From NCBI GenBank assembly GCA_013289785.1, contig JABCZE010000035.1, positions 1 through 9,821 on the forward strand: a DNA stretch of 9,821 bases. The letters are read 5' to 3'. The position numbers and the translations under genes were made by a program. How positions within the stretch are numbered: the stretch's first letter is position 1; each line of letters starts with the position of its first letter. This DNA is from Vulcanimicrobiota bacterium. Its GTDB lineage: Bacteria > Vulcanimicrobiota > Vulcanimicrobiia > Vulcanimicrobiales > Vulcanimicrobiaceae. Below the pieces are notes generated by a model. The model saw only the letters and a list, made by a program, of their open reading frames with translations. It made no database searches and had not been told where the DNA came from. Below are positions 1-6,350 of this stretch, in pieces.

Positions 1-162
1 GTACCGTTCGTCCACGTCGGCGAGGAAGATATCCGTCGGACTCGCGCAGGTTCCGATGAGATGGTACGGGCGCGGCGCCTCGCGAAGCGATCGTATGAAG
101 TTGTTCGACGGCGCACCGCCCGCGCCGCCGATCTGCACCCTCGTCGCATTGCCCGACGTCAA
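1..162 (-). CDS. ATP-grasp family enzyme, N-terminal fragment (3'-partial)
   Basis: Only the first 54 codons are present; the gene continues past the left edge. The conceptual product contains VQIGGAGGAPSNNFIRSLRE, then an HLIGTCASPTDIF segment and ADVDERY. This matches, from memory, the N-terminal pre-ATP-grasp Rossmann-like domain of carbamoyl-phosphate-synthase-like ATP-grasp proteins found in glycan clusters (pattern GAGG-P--N-IRSL, then IG-D-S, then DVD-RY-VP). Such enzymes join a carboxylate to an amine or other nucleophile through an acyl-phosphate. I chose the TTG at 162 because it overlaps the GT2 stop as TTGA, like other junctions in this operon, and a GGAG (minus strand, 172-175) lies nine bases upstream. 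A GTG at 138 is a shorter alternative, with no well-spaced ribosome site. The catalytic ATP-grasp domain is outside the window, so the substrate cannot be judged. Confidence 0.75.
   Translation of the reverse strand, partial: MTSGNATRVQIGGAGGAPSNNFIRSLREAPRPYHLIGTCASPTDIFLADVDERY
159..162 (-). other. TTGA stop/start overlap between the GT2 and ATP-grasp genes
   Basis: The proposed TTG start (160-162) overlaps the TGA stop of the GT2 gene (159-161). A GGAG on the minus strand at 172-175 is spaced nine bases from the TTG and could act as its ribosome site. Confidence 0.65.
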
Positions 163-1160
163 CTCGTCACGCTCCGGTTCCGGCCGCGCACTCGCTCGAA
201 GGCGACGAAGAGCAACTGCTTCCAAAACTCGAACGCAAACGCAGCGCTGACGAAAGGATGATAGAACCACTCTCGGCGCCCGTCTCGCGCCCAGCCGTAG
301 ACGGCCGCCGCCGCCGGAAAAACGCAGGTCGCCGCGTAGAACGGCCAAAGATAGGCGCGAAATCGCCGCATTGGATCGGCGGCCTCTAGGCGGTGCCAGA
401 CGGGCTGCTCCGTATCGGTTATGCGCTTTCGGATGCGCGGCCCGAACTTCGCAAGAGCGTCCCCAATGCCGTTCACCGTATGGTGCTCGACGTGCGCTTC
501 CGGCACGAACGCGATCTCGCATCCTTGGAGAATGAGCGCTTCGACGGGCGCCACGTCGTCCTCATCGGTACCGGCAGGCTTTGCATAAGGCAAACGCACG
601 GCAAAGGCCTGGGCCAGCGCGATAAGGGGTAGCGGACCGTTGCGAAAATCGTACACGATGTAGCCCGGCTCGCGCCGCTTAACACGGTAGGTTCGGTGGT
701 AGGACGCAGGCGACGCCGCGCCGCCGTAGACGAAGTGGTTGAAGGGGTCGGTAAACGCATTGATGTATCGCGCGGTCGCGCCATCCTGGCGCGTGCTCAC
801 GACTGCCGGAAACGCCCCCGTTATGTGGCGATCTGCAAAGGGAAGCGCCAGCCTTGCGAGCACGTGCTCGTCGCCAAATCGGTTATCGGCCGCCGTCACG
901 ATCGCAACGTCGCCCGTTGCCATCTCAAGGAGCATTCCGGCACCGGGCTCGGCGCGGCGCATCGGATTGTGGACGACCTTCGCGCCAAAAGATTGCGCGA
1001 TCGCAACCGTCTCGTCGGTCGAGCCGCCGTCCGCAATCAGCACCTCGACGCATTCCCGAGGGTAGCGTTGGCGCGCAATCGACTCGAGCACGACGGGAAG
1101 CCGCGCCGCTTCGTTGAGGGTCGGCAGGATCACGGAAAATCGCACCGTCGGCTCGGTCAT
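159..1160 (-). CDS. Family 2 (GT-A fold) glycosyltransferase with C-terminal membrane segments
   Basis: Expected to transfer a sugar from a nucleotide donor to a growing, probably lipid-linked glycan at the cytoplasmic membrane face. The 333-residue product opens with the GT2 strand FSVILPTLNEA (8-18), then ADGGSTD at 43-49 for nucleotide binding and HNPMRRAEPGAG (64-75). The usual DxDN metal site appears as A90-A91-D92-N93, so the first Asp is replaced by Ala. DEDD at 199-202 probably supplies the acceptor-side catalytic acid, followed by VPEAHVEHH (219-227). Two hydrophobic stretches near 271-290 and 299-321 suggest membrane attachment. It starts directly on the stop of the dehydrogenase gene (TAAATG), and its TGA overlaps the TTG proposed to start the ATP-grasp gene. 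Family placement is secure; donor and acceptor are unknown. The altered DxD could mean changed metal use or weak activity. Confidence 0.92.
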   Translation of the reverse strand: MTEPTVRFSVILPTLNEAARLPVVLESIARQRYPRECVEVLIADGGSTDETVAIAQSFGAKVVHNPMRRAEPGAGMLLEMATGDVAIVTAADNRFGDEHVLARLALPFADRHITGAFPAVVSTRQDGATARYINAFTDPFNHFVYGGAASPASYHRTYRVKRREPGYIVYDFRNGPLPLIALAQAFAVRLPYAKPAGTDEDDVAPVEALILQGCEIAFVPEAHVEHHTVNGIGDALAKFGPRIRKRITDTEQPVWHRLEAADPMRRFRAYLWPFYAATCVFPAAAAVYGWARDGRREWFYHPFVSAAFAFEFWKQLLFVAFERVRGRNRSVTS

Positions 1161-2177
1161 TTATATGTCGACTCGCTGGCCGCCCAGACTCGCCGAGCGG
1201 AGCGCGGTCTCAATGACGCGCACGACGCCCGCGCCAAAGGTTCCATCCGAGCGCACCTTCGAGCCGTCTCTAATTGCGGCGGCAAAGTCGCTAACGAGTT
1301 TTCCGAGCGCTTCGCGGTTGTCGACCAGCGGAACGTGAAGATCTCCCAAACGGTATGAGATCATTTGCTGCTGCAACGTCGTGCTCGACGGGTCCAAGAC
1401 GACTCCTTTATCGTAAATGTAGATCTTTTCGGTAGGTTCTACGTCGTCCCAAACCGCCATCTTCAAGCTTCCGGAGACCATCGTGCGCCGCACTTTGACC
1501 GGTGAGAGCCAACTCAAATGCACGTGCGCCAGACAGCCGCTCGGATACCACATCGTCAGAAACGCGACGTCGGCCGTCTTGGCGTGAACGCAGGCGCCGA
1601 GTTGGAGGGCTACCGAGACCGGTAGTTCGTCGAGGACGTAGTTGATGATCGATACGTCGTGCGGTGCGAGATCCCAAGCAACGTTGCTCTCCTGAAAGAG
1701 CCCGAGGTTGACGCGCACCGAGTCGATGTAATAGACCTTACCCAAGGCGCCGCTCTCGCGCAGCGCGCGCAGCTTCTCGACCGAACCGGTGTAAAGAAAG
1801 GTGTGGTCGGTCATCAGGCAAACGCCGGCGTGGCGCGCGCGTTCGCAAAGCTCTTCGGCATCTCGGAACGTCTCCGCCAGCGGCTTCTCGACCAGAACGT
1901 GTTTGCCGGCATCGATCGCGCGGATCGCAAGCTCGCGGTGCGTGCGCGGCGGCGTCGCTAGCGCAACGGCGTCTACTTGCGGATCGGAAAGCGCCGCTTC
2001 GATCTCTTCGTGTCCTGCAACCGCTGGGTAGAGCCGCCGCAAGCGGTCCAATCGAGTTCGATCGCGCTCTACGATGCAACGAACCGACCACTCTTCCGAA
2101 GCGTAGAAATTTCTAACGAGGTTCGGCCCCCAGTAACCGGCTCCGACTACCGCGACGCCCAGTGGCTTACTTTCCAT
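1161..2177 (-). CDS. Gfo/Idh/MocA-family NAD(P)-dependent sugar dehydrogenase
   Basis: Likely oxidises a ring hydroxyl, probably C3, of a nucleotide sugar to supply the keto substrate for the aminotransferase encoded just upstream. The product is 338 residues, usual for the family. The N-terminal Rossmann fold carries the dinucleotide motif GAGYWGPN at residues 12-19. ATPPRTH (74-80) and VEKPLAET (96-103) follow; Glu97-Lys98 is the conserved EKP motif. The C-terminal substrate domain has WDLAPHDVSI (168-177), with His173 in the conserved catalytic position. The ATG at 2177 lies seven bases after the aminotransferase stop, and its TAA directly abuts the ATG of the GT2 gene. The GYWGPN form of the nucleotide loop differs from the GAAGY form I recall for WbpB/WlbA, so I do not assign that name. 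A GnnA-like UDP-GlcNAc 3-dehydrogenase role is possible but unproven. Confidence 0.93.
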   Translation of the reverse strand: MESKPLGVAVVGAGYWGPNLVRNFYASEEWSVRCIVERDRTRLDRLRRLYPAVAGHEEIEAALSDPQVDAVALATPPRTHRELAIRAIDAGKHVLVEKPLAETFRDAEELCERARHAGVCLMTDHTFLYTGSVEKLRALRESGALGKVYYIDSVRVNLGLFQESNVAWDLAPHDVSIINYVLDELPVSVALQLGACVHAKTADVAFLTMWYPSGCLAHVHLSWLSPVKVRRTMVSGSLKMAVWDDVEPTEKIYIYDKGVVLDPSSTTLQQQMISYRLGDLHVPLVDNREALGKLVSDFAAAIRDGSKVRSDGTFGAGVVRVIETALRSASLGGQRVDI

Positions 2178-2184
2178 CAGGGGA

Positions 2185-3297
2185 CTACACTAGCAAGGGG
2201 CGGCAGCTCGCAAGGGCATCGACCACGCAGACGATCTGATCGTCCGTAAGCTCGGGAAACATCGGAAGCGAGAGTACTCGCGCGGCGCTTCGCTCCGTGA
2301 GCGGAAACGAGCCGGGGCCTAGGCCGAGATCCGCATAGGCGCGCTGCAAATGGATGGGAATCGGATAATGAACGCCGGTGGCAACGCCGCGTTCTCTCAA
2401 TGCGGCTTGCACGCTATCGCGGTTCTCGACTTCGATGACGTAGAGATGGTAGACGTGGCCCTCATCGTGCAGGTTCACCGGCGCTTCGATGCCGATTTCG
2501 CGCAGGAGCCGGTCGTACGCAGCGGCATGATTTCGGCGAGCCGCGTTCCACCCATCGAGGTGGGTGAGCTTTACGTCGAGGACCGCAGCCTGCAGTGAGT
2601 CCAGACGACAGTTGTCGCCCTTGACGACGTGCACGTACTTCTTTGCTTGGCCCAAGTCGTGCAGCAGGCGTATCGAGTCGTTCAGACTCGCATCGTTGCA
2701 GACGACCGCGCCCGCGTCTCCGTACGCTCCGAGGTTCTTTCCGGGATAGAAACTGAAGCATCCGACATCCCCGAAGCTCCCCGCACGCCCGCCTTTATAG
2801 CGCGCGCCGTGCGCCTGGCAGGCATCCTCGATCACGCGCAAGCCGTGACGCCGGGCGAAAGCGAGTATCGGATCCATTGGAACGGCTTGACCGTACAAGT
2901 GCACCGGCATGATTGCTTTGGTCCGCGGCGTCACCGCGGATTCGAGCAGCTCCGGATCGATCAGGTATGCACTATCCATCTCGACGAGCACCGGGCTCGC
3001 TCCGACTGCCGAAACCGCCAGCGCCGACGCGATGAACGTGTTGGCCGGAATGATGACCTCGTCTCCCGGCCCGATTGCCAAGGCCCGCAAGCCGAGCTCC
3101 AGCGCCGCGGTCCCGGATTCGACCCCCACGCAATAGCGGGTGCCGACATAGGTCGCAAAGTGTTCTTCGAAGAGCGCTACGTCGTGGCCGAGAATGAAGC
3201 CCGCGCTCTCCATCACCGCCATCATCCGGGGAACGACCTCGTGCGATATCGCGCGAAACTGCGCTTTGAGATCGACAAAAGGAACCGGCTGCGTCAT
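2185..3297 (-). CDS. DegT/DnrJ/EryC1/StrS-family PLP-dependent sugar aminotransferase
   Basis: Transfers an amino group, usually from glutamate, to a keto group on a nucleotide-activated sugar in the cytoplasm. From the ATG at 3297 the product is 370 residues, normal for the family, and starts with the typical PVPFVDLKAQF. Visible motifs are SGTAAL at 61-66 (PLP phosphate region), EDACQAHG at 157-164 (Asp158 for the PLP ring nitrogen, Gln161 beside the ring) and FSFYPGKNLGAYGDAG at 181-196 with the Schiff-base Lys187. The C-terminal GVHYPIPIHLQ segment is also typical. A GTG at 3303, directly after the upstream stop, would add two residues; neither start has a convincing ribosome site. The adjacent Gfo/Idh/MocA dehydrogenase is the usual partner that makes the keto sugar, which points to a 3-amino sugar as in the GnnA/GnnB or WbpB/WbpE systems. 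The family is certain; the exact sugar is not. Confidence 0.95.
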   Translation of the reverse strand: MTQPVPFVDLKAQFRAISHEVVPRMMAVMESAGFILGHDVALFEEHFATYVGTRYCVGVESGTAALELGLRALAIGPGDEVIIPANTFIASALAVSAVGASPVLVEMDSAYLIDPELLESAVTPRTKAIMPVHLYGQAVPMDPILAFARRHGLRVIEDACQAHGARYKGGRAGSFGDVGCFSFYPGKNLGAYGDAGAVVCNDASLNDSIRLLHDLGQAKKYVHVVKGDNCRLDSLQAAVLDVKLTHLDGWNAARRNHAAAYDRLLREIGIEAPVNLHDEGHVYHLYVIEVENRDSVQAALRERGVATGVHYPIPIHLQRAYADLGLGPGSFPLTERSAARVLSLPMFPELTDDQIVCVVDALASCRPLLV

Positions 3298-3303
3298 CGT
3301 CAC

Positions 3304-5529
3304 TCAAACGCGCTTCGTCGGCTCGCGGACGAGCGCCTTCAGCAAAGAAAGCACGCAAACCACGCCGGCAAGCTCGGCAATTTGCTGTAAGAATGCAGTG
3401 ATTTGTACCAAGAAGACGTCGTGGGACGTACGATCGGCGAGCATCCAGCCGTTGGCCGCAAGCGCGACGCGAACGTGCGGAAGCACGTGCCATGCGCGCA
3501 GCGCAATCCAACCGGGATCGTAGCGCTCGTTTAACCGCACGAGCGCTACCGCGCCGGCGATGCCACGCACGCGATAGAGCCACGGCGCGATCTCGTCAAA
3601 CGGCAACGCAGCAGTGCGAGCGGCGCCCTGATGAAGCGGAATCGCCGGAAAGAACCGGGACTCCGCCACTAACTCGCAGAGTCCCGCGCACGAGACCGCG
3701 TCGATGTTCGGTGGAATCGAGATCCACGTAAACGCGCCGGGGCCGCCAACCAGCGCACGGCCGTCCGAGGCCGTCAATTGTCCGCGTACGTAGGCGAGTA
3801 GCCACGTACCCGGCGTGACGGGAGTTGACCGCCTGGAGAGGGTGAGCACGCCGCCGATGCCTTGGGCAAGCGCCGGCACTCGAGCAAATGCGAGGCGCGC
3901 ATCGATCCACGCCACCGCGGGGTCGATCGAATCGCTCGGACCGCGCAACGGAATAACGCCCGCAGAGCCCAGCGCATCGCCGAAGAAGATGTCGCACGGT
4001 TGCAAGCCATCGACTGACGCGACGATGCGCGCATTGGTGCACGCCGAGATCAACGGCGCCGCACCGGCGAGGTCGGTGCTCCCTTGGGCCGCGGGTTGCA
4101 GCCGTGTCCCCAATGACGGCGCTGCTAGACCGATCTCTCCGTTTGACCGCGACACCAGCCAGGGGCGAGCGACGATCCGGCTGACGCCGAGGGCACGCAA
4201 GGCTGCCGAATTGCCGTTCTGCTCGTACTGCGCCAGCGCCATGTCAACCGGGTAGGCCGGAAGATACTCGTTGAGAGCGGCGACGTGACCGGGGTATGCA
4301 ATCGCGTCGGGGTCCGCCCCGTCGCCGCCGCCGGCGCGCAACTGCAAGGGTTGAAAAGCCGGTAGCAGCGCCACTCGAGAAAAGGGGGGCGCCGCAACGA
4401 CCGGGTGCGGATAGGTTTGCGCTCCGACCCAGAAATCGCTCGGCGGATGGATCAACCAGGTTATCGGTAAGACGGCACCCGCGAGCAACGCGAGATACCC
4501 AAGCGCTTTCGTCCGGCCGGTTCCAGCCGATGCGAGCGCGATCAGGAGCGCCGCGAAGACGCCACCGAAATCGTACAATTCGCGAAAGACGCCGCTCTCC
4601 GGAATCGAGCGAACCGTCCATTCATATGCGGCGTCAAGCGGGCCGTGAACGCCCAGCGCGCAGAGATAGACCAATCCGGCCGCTGCCGCTGCCCATCTGA
4701 CCGCCCGCCGCCGCCGTCCGGCGAGAACCCCGGCGAGAGCCAGCGCGCAGAGCGTCCAAATTGCAACCTGCGCCGCAAGGCCCAGCCGGTCGGCATATCC
4801 CGGGAAGTAGCCGCCCAACGAGAGCAGCGCAACGGGGGAGAGCGATTGGTTTGCCTGCCATTGCACGCTGTAGGGAGTTTGTAACAGCGCGCCGCGATCG
4901 GCGATGAGACCGACCGCCGTCGGTAGTGCCGCGATCGCGGCGACGCCGATCGGCAGCCATTTCTTGGTCACCAACGCAAACGCAATCGCCGCGGCCGTCG
5001 CCACGATGAACAACTGCAGTTGCGCTTCGATTAATGTCAGCCACAGCGCCAGACGCACCGGCGATGCGTCGCGGCCCCGCAGCATTTCGGCTAGCAGACC
5101 GATGAGGCCACCGTACGCCAGCACCATGACGAGATGCCCGGCAACGACTTCGTTATAGACCCACGGATTAAAGAGCGCAAGAAGGCCCGCGCCGGCCGCG
5201 GCCGGCACGGCATTACCCAGCCGTGACGCAATATTCGCCGCGGCACGCGTGATGCAGTAGCCCGTCGCGAACGCCAACAATGCCAAAGCGATCAGCGGAC
5301 CCGCCACCCACATCGTAGCGGTAAGCGGAAGCGCGATGAGGTACGTCGTCGGATGGGTGTTGGCGACACCAAATCCAACGGGCAGCCAGCCGCCGATCGA
5401 CTCGTTGAAGAACGACGGAACGGCGAGCCGGTCGATCGGCCAGTTCCAGTCGTGGCGCAGCGTTGGAGTTCCTTTGGCGACGACGAACGCGGCGAACGCG
5501 AATGCGGCCGCTATCGCGCCGCCCTTCAC
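3304..5529 (-). CDS. GT-C-like polytopic membrane glycosyltransferase-type protein (741 aa)
   Basis: Divergent paralogue of the large protein at 6347-9821. I chose the GTG at 5529, which overlaps the upstream stop as GTGA and starts just before the first helix. The frame also opens from an ATG at 5700, but that leader is Arg-rich and lies inside the upstream gene. Residues 5-20 form helix 1, followed by a loop with an HDWNWPID segment (26-33). Asp27 sits where GT-C enzymes keep a catalytic acid. A re-entrant or helical stretch with LFNPWV and GH follows (119-132), and about ten more helices run to residue 360, including VFRELYDFGG (314-323), comparable to FReP-type motifs. Residues 361-705 are extracytoplasmic, and a final helix spans 710-730. 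The C-terminal module (663-697) matches residues 1061-1095 of the larger protein without gaps. The substrate is unknown; a polyprenyl-phosphate sugar donor is expected for GT-C enzymes. Confidence 0.75.
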   Translation of the reverse strand: MKGGAIAAAFAFAAFVVAKGTPTLRHDWNWPIDRLAVPSFFNESIGGWLPVGFGVANTHPTTYLIALPLTATMWVAGPLIALALLAFATGYCITRAAANIASRLGNAVPAAAGAGLLALFNPWVYNEVVAGHLVMVLAYGGLIGLLAEMLRGRDASPVRLALWLTLIEAQLQLFIVATAAAIAFALVTKKWLPIGVAAIAALPTAVGLIADRGALLQTPYSVQWQANQSLSPVALLSLGGYFPGYADRLGLAAQVAIWTLCALALAGVLAGRRRRAVRWAAAAAGLVYLCALGVHGPLDAAYEWTVRSIPESGVFRELYDFGGVFAALLIALASAGTGRTKALGYLALLAGAVLPITWLIHPPSDFWVGAQTYPHPVVAAPPFSRVALLPAFQPLQLRAGGGDGADPDAIAYPGHVAALNEYLPAYPVDMALAQYEQNGNSAALRALGVSRIVARPWLVSRSNGEIGLAAPSLGTRLQPAAQGSTDLAGAAPLISACTNARIVASVDGLQPCDIFFGDALGSAGVIPLRGPSDSIDPAVAWIDARLAFARVPALAQGIGGVLTLSRRSTPVTPGTWLLAYVRGQLTASDGRALVGGPGAFTWISIPPNIDAVSCAGLCELVAESRFFPAIPLHQGAARTAALPFDEIAPWLYRVRGIAGAVALVRLNERYDPGWIALRAWHVLPHVRVALAANGWMLADRTSHDVFLVQITAFLQQIAELAGVVCVLSLLKALVREPTKRV
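5191..5206. repeat. Perfect 16-base GC palindrome inside the 741-aa gene
   Basis: GCCGGCCGCGGCCGGC reads the same on both strands. It lies in codons for an Ala/Gly-rich helix (about residues 108-114), so it may be only a by-product of GC-rich alanine codons. Its lack of a loop and its position inside a gene argue against a terminator. Confidence 0.5.
5526..5529 (-). other. GTGA stop/start overlap between genes 2 and 3
   Basis: The GTG start of the 741-aa GT-C-like gene (5527-5529) overlaps the TGA of the 274-aa gene (5526-5528). No ribosome site is visible upstream. The overlap is the main reason to prefer this start over the ATG at 5700. Confidence 0.75.
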
Positions 5530-6350
5530 CGTGGATTCGAAATCGAAGTCGCGCGCCGGGAAGCGGCGACGAGACTGATTCGATTTTCGACTGCAACTCC
5601 AACGGTGGCGACGACCATGGCGAGGTACGCGCCAAAAGCCAAGGTGTCGCCGTTTTGCGGCCACAGTGCCGCAACGAGCAGCGCTCCCGCGCAGGCCCAA
5701 GCGGCGTAGCCGGTCGTTCGCTCGAATATTCTGGTCGGACCGCCCTTAAAAGCCGCCATCACGAATGGCCAGAAGCCGGTCTTCCGTAACAGCGATACCG
5801 TGAGGGAGATCGCGGCGACGACGACCACCCAACAAGCAGCTTCCACTACGACGGCCCTCATCTCAACGGGCAGCACGGTCGCAAGCAGTAGTGTGACGAC
5901 GGCAACGAGCACGGCGTAGCGCGTAAGAGCGGCCGGAACGCTGCCGGCGGCGAGCGCGAGGTGCACTGCCCGAAAGATACCGGCCCCAGAGAGCGCTAAA
6001 AGCGCGGTGAACGCGGCGCAAGCAAGAAACGCGAACACTTCAGCTCCGGGTTGCCCGGCGAGAGCAGCCCCGGCAAGGAGGACGATGCCTACGAGAACCA
6101 CCGACAGCAAAGCCGTAGGAAAGTTGACGACCAAAGGCCGCTTTTGCTGCGTGGCAGTCGCGCCGCCGGAGACGAAGTGTAGCGCCGCCAGCGTTACGGC
6201 CGCAAAGATTACGGCGAGATATGCCGTGGTCGCCAGGCGTTCGGCATCCGTATCCGGGAGCAAGTTCGAACCGACGAGCGCGACGGTCGCCGTTGCGATC
6301 GTATAGCGAAGGGCGCGCCGGAGCGCCGACACGGCGGACGATTCCATCAT
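5526..6350 (-). CDS. Small polytopic membrane protein of unknown function, about 8 TM
   Basis: I do not recognise the family. The 274-residue product is very hydrophobic. Likely membrane helices lie near residues 16-32, 39-60, 77-99, 103-125, 144-161, 165-187, 215-231 and 236-255. Hydrophilic breaks include a basic loop at 188-213 (SLLRKTGF to FERTTG) and a short basic tail. No catalytic motif, signal peptidase site or soluble domain is visible. The start ATG overlaps the stop of the large GT-C-like gene (ATGA), and a second ATG follows directly. The stop overlaps the GTG start of the next gene (GTGA). Being sandwiched with 4-base overlaps between two paralogous GT-C-like genes suggests it works with them, for example as an accessory subunit or in lipid-carrier handling (inference). 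It is too short for a standard 12-14 helix Wzx flippase, though a reduced transporter cannot be excluded. Confidence 0.8.
   Translation of the reverse strand: MMESSAVSALRRALRYTIATATVALVGSNLLPDTDAERLATTAYLAVIFAAVTLAALHFVSGGATATQQKRPLVVNFPTALLSVVLVGIVLLAGAALAGQPGAEVFAFLACAAFTALLALSGAGIFRAVHLALAAGSVPAALTRYAVLVAVVTLLLATVLPVEMRAVVVEAACWVVVVAAISLTVSLLRKTGFWPFVMAAFKGGPTRIFERTTGYAAWACAGALLVAALWPQNGDTLAFGAYLAMVVATVGVAVENRISLVAASRRATSISNPR
6347..6350 (-). other. ATGA stop/start overlap between genes 1 and 2
   Basis: The TGA of the large GT-C-like gene (6347-6349) shares bases with the ATG of the 274-aa gene (6348-6350). No Shine-Dalgarno-like sequence precedes the ATG, so re-initiation by the same ribosome (translational coupling) is the likely mode of expression. 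Confidence 0.8.

Noticed and set aside
696..1358. 220-residue open frame on the plus strand opposite the GT2 and dehydrogenase genes
   Set aside because: It is a low-complexity basic product antisense to two confidently identified genes.
2178..2184. Possible promoter or ribosome site between the aminotransferase and dehydrogenase genes
   Set aside because: The gap is seven bases and shows no Shine-Dalgarno-like or promoter-like sequence.
1161..3297. Naming the dehydrogenase/aminotransferase pair wbpB/wbpE (wlbA/wlbC)
   Set aside because: The nucleotide-binding loop GAGYWGPN does not look like the WbpB/WlbA form I recall, and the other pathway genes (acetyltransferase, epimerase) are not present in the window.
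2629..3390. 253-residue open frame on the plus strand opposite the aminotransferase
   Set aside because: It is antisense to a gene with clear PLP-enzyme motifs, is His/Arg-rich, and shows no family signature.
5530..5700. N-terminal extension of the 741-aa GT-C-like protein to an ATG at 5700
   Set aside because: The extra 57 residues are Arg/Ser-rich, lack a membrane pattern and lie wholly inside the 274-aa gene in another frame. The GTGA overlap at 5526-5529 gives a natural start.
5526..6350. Calling the 274-aa membrane protein a Wzx/MATE flippase
   Set aside because: It has only about eight helices and 274 residues against the usual 12-14 helices and more than 400 residues, and no flippase-specific motif is visible.
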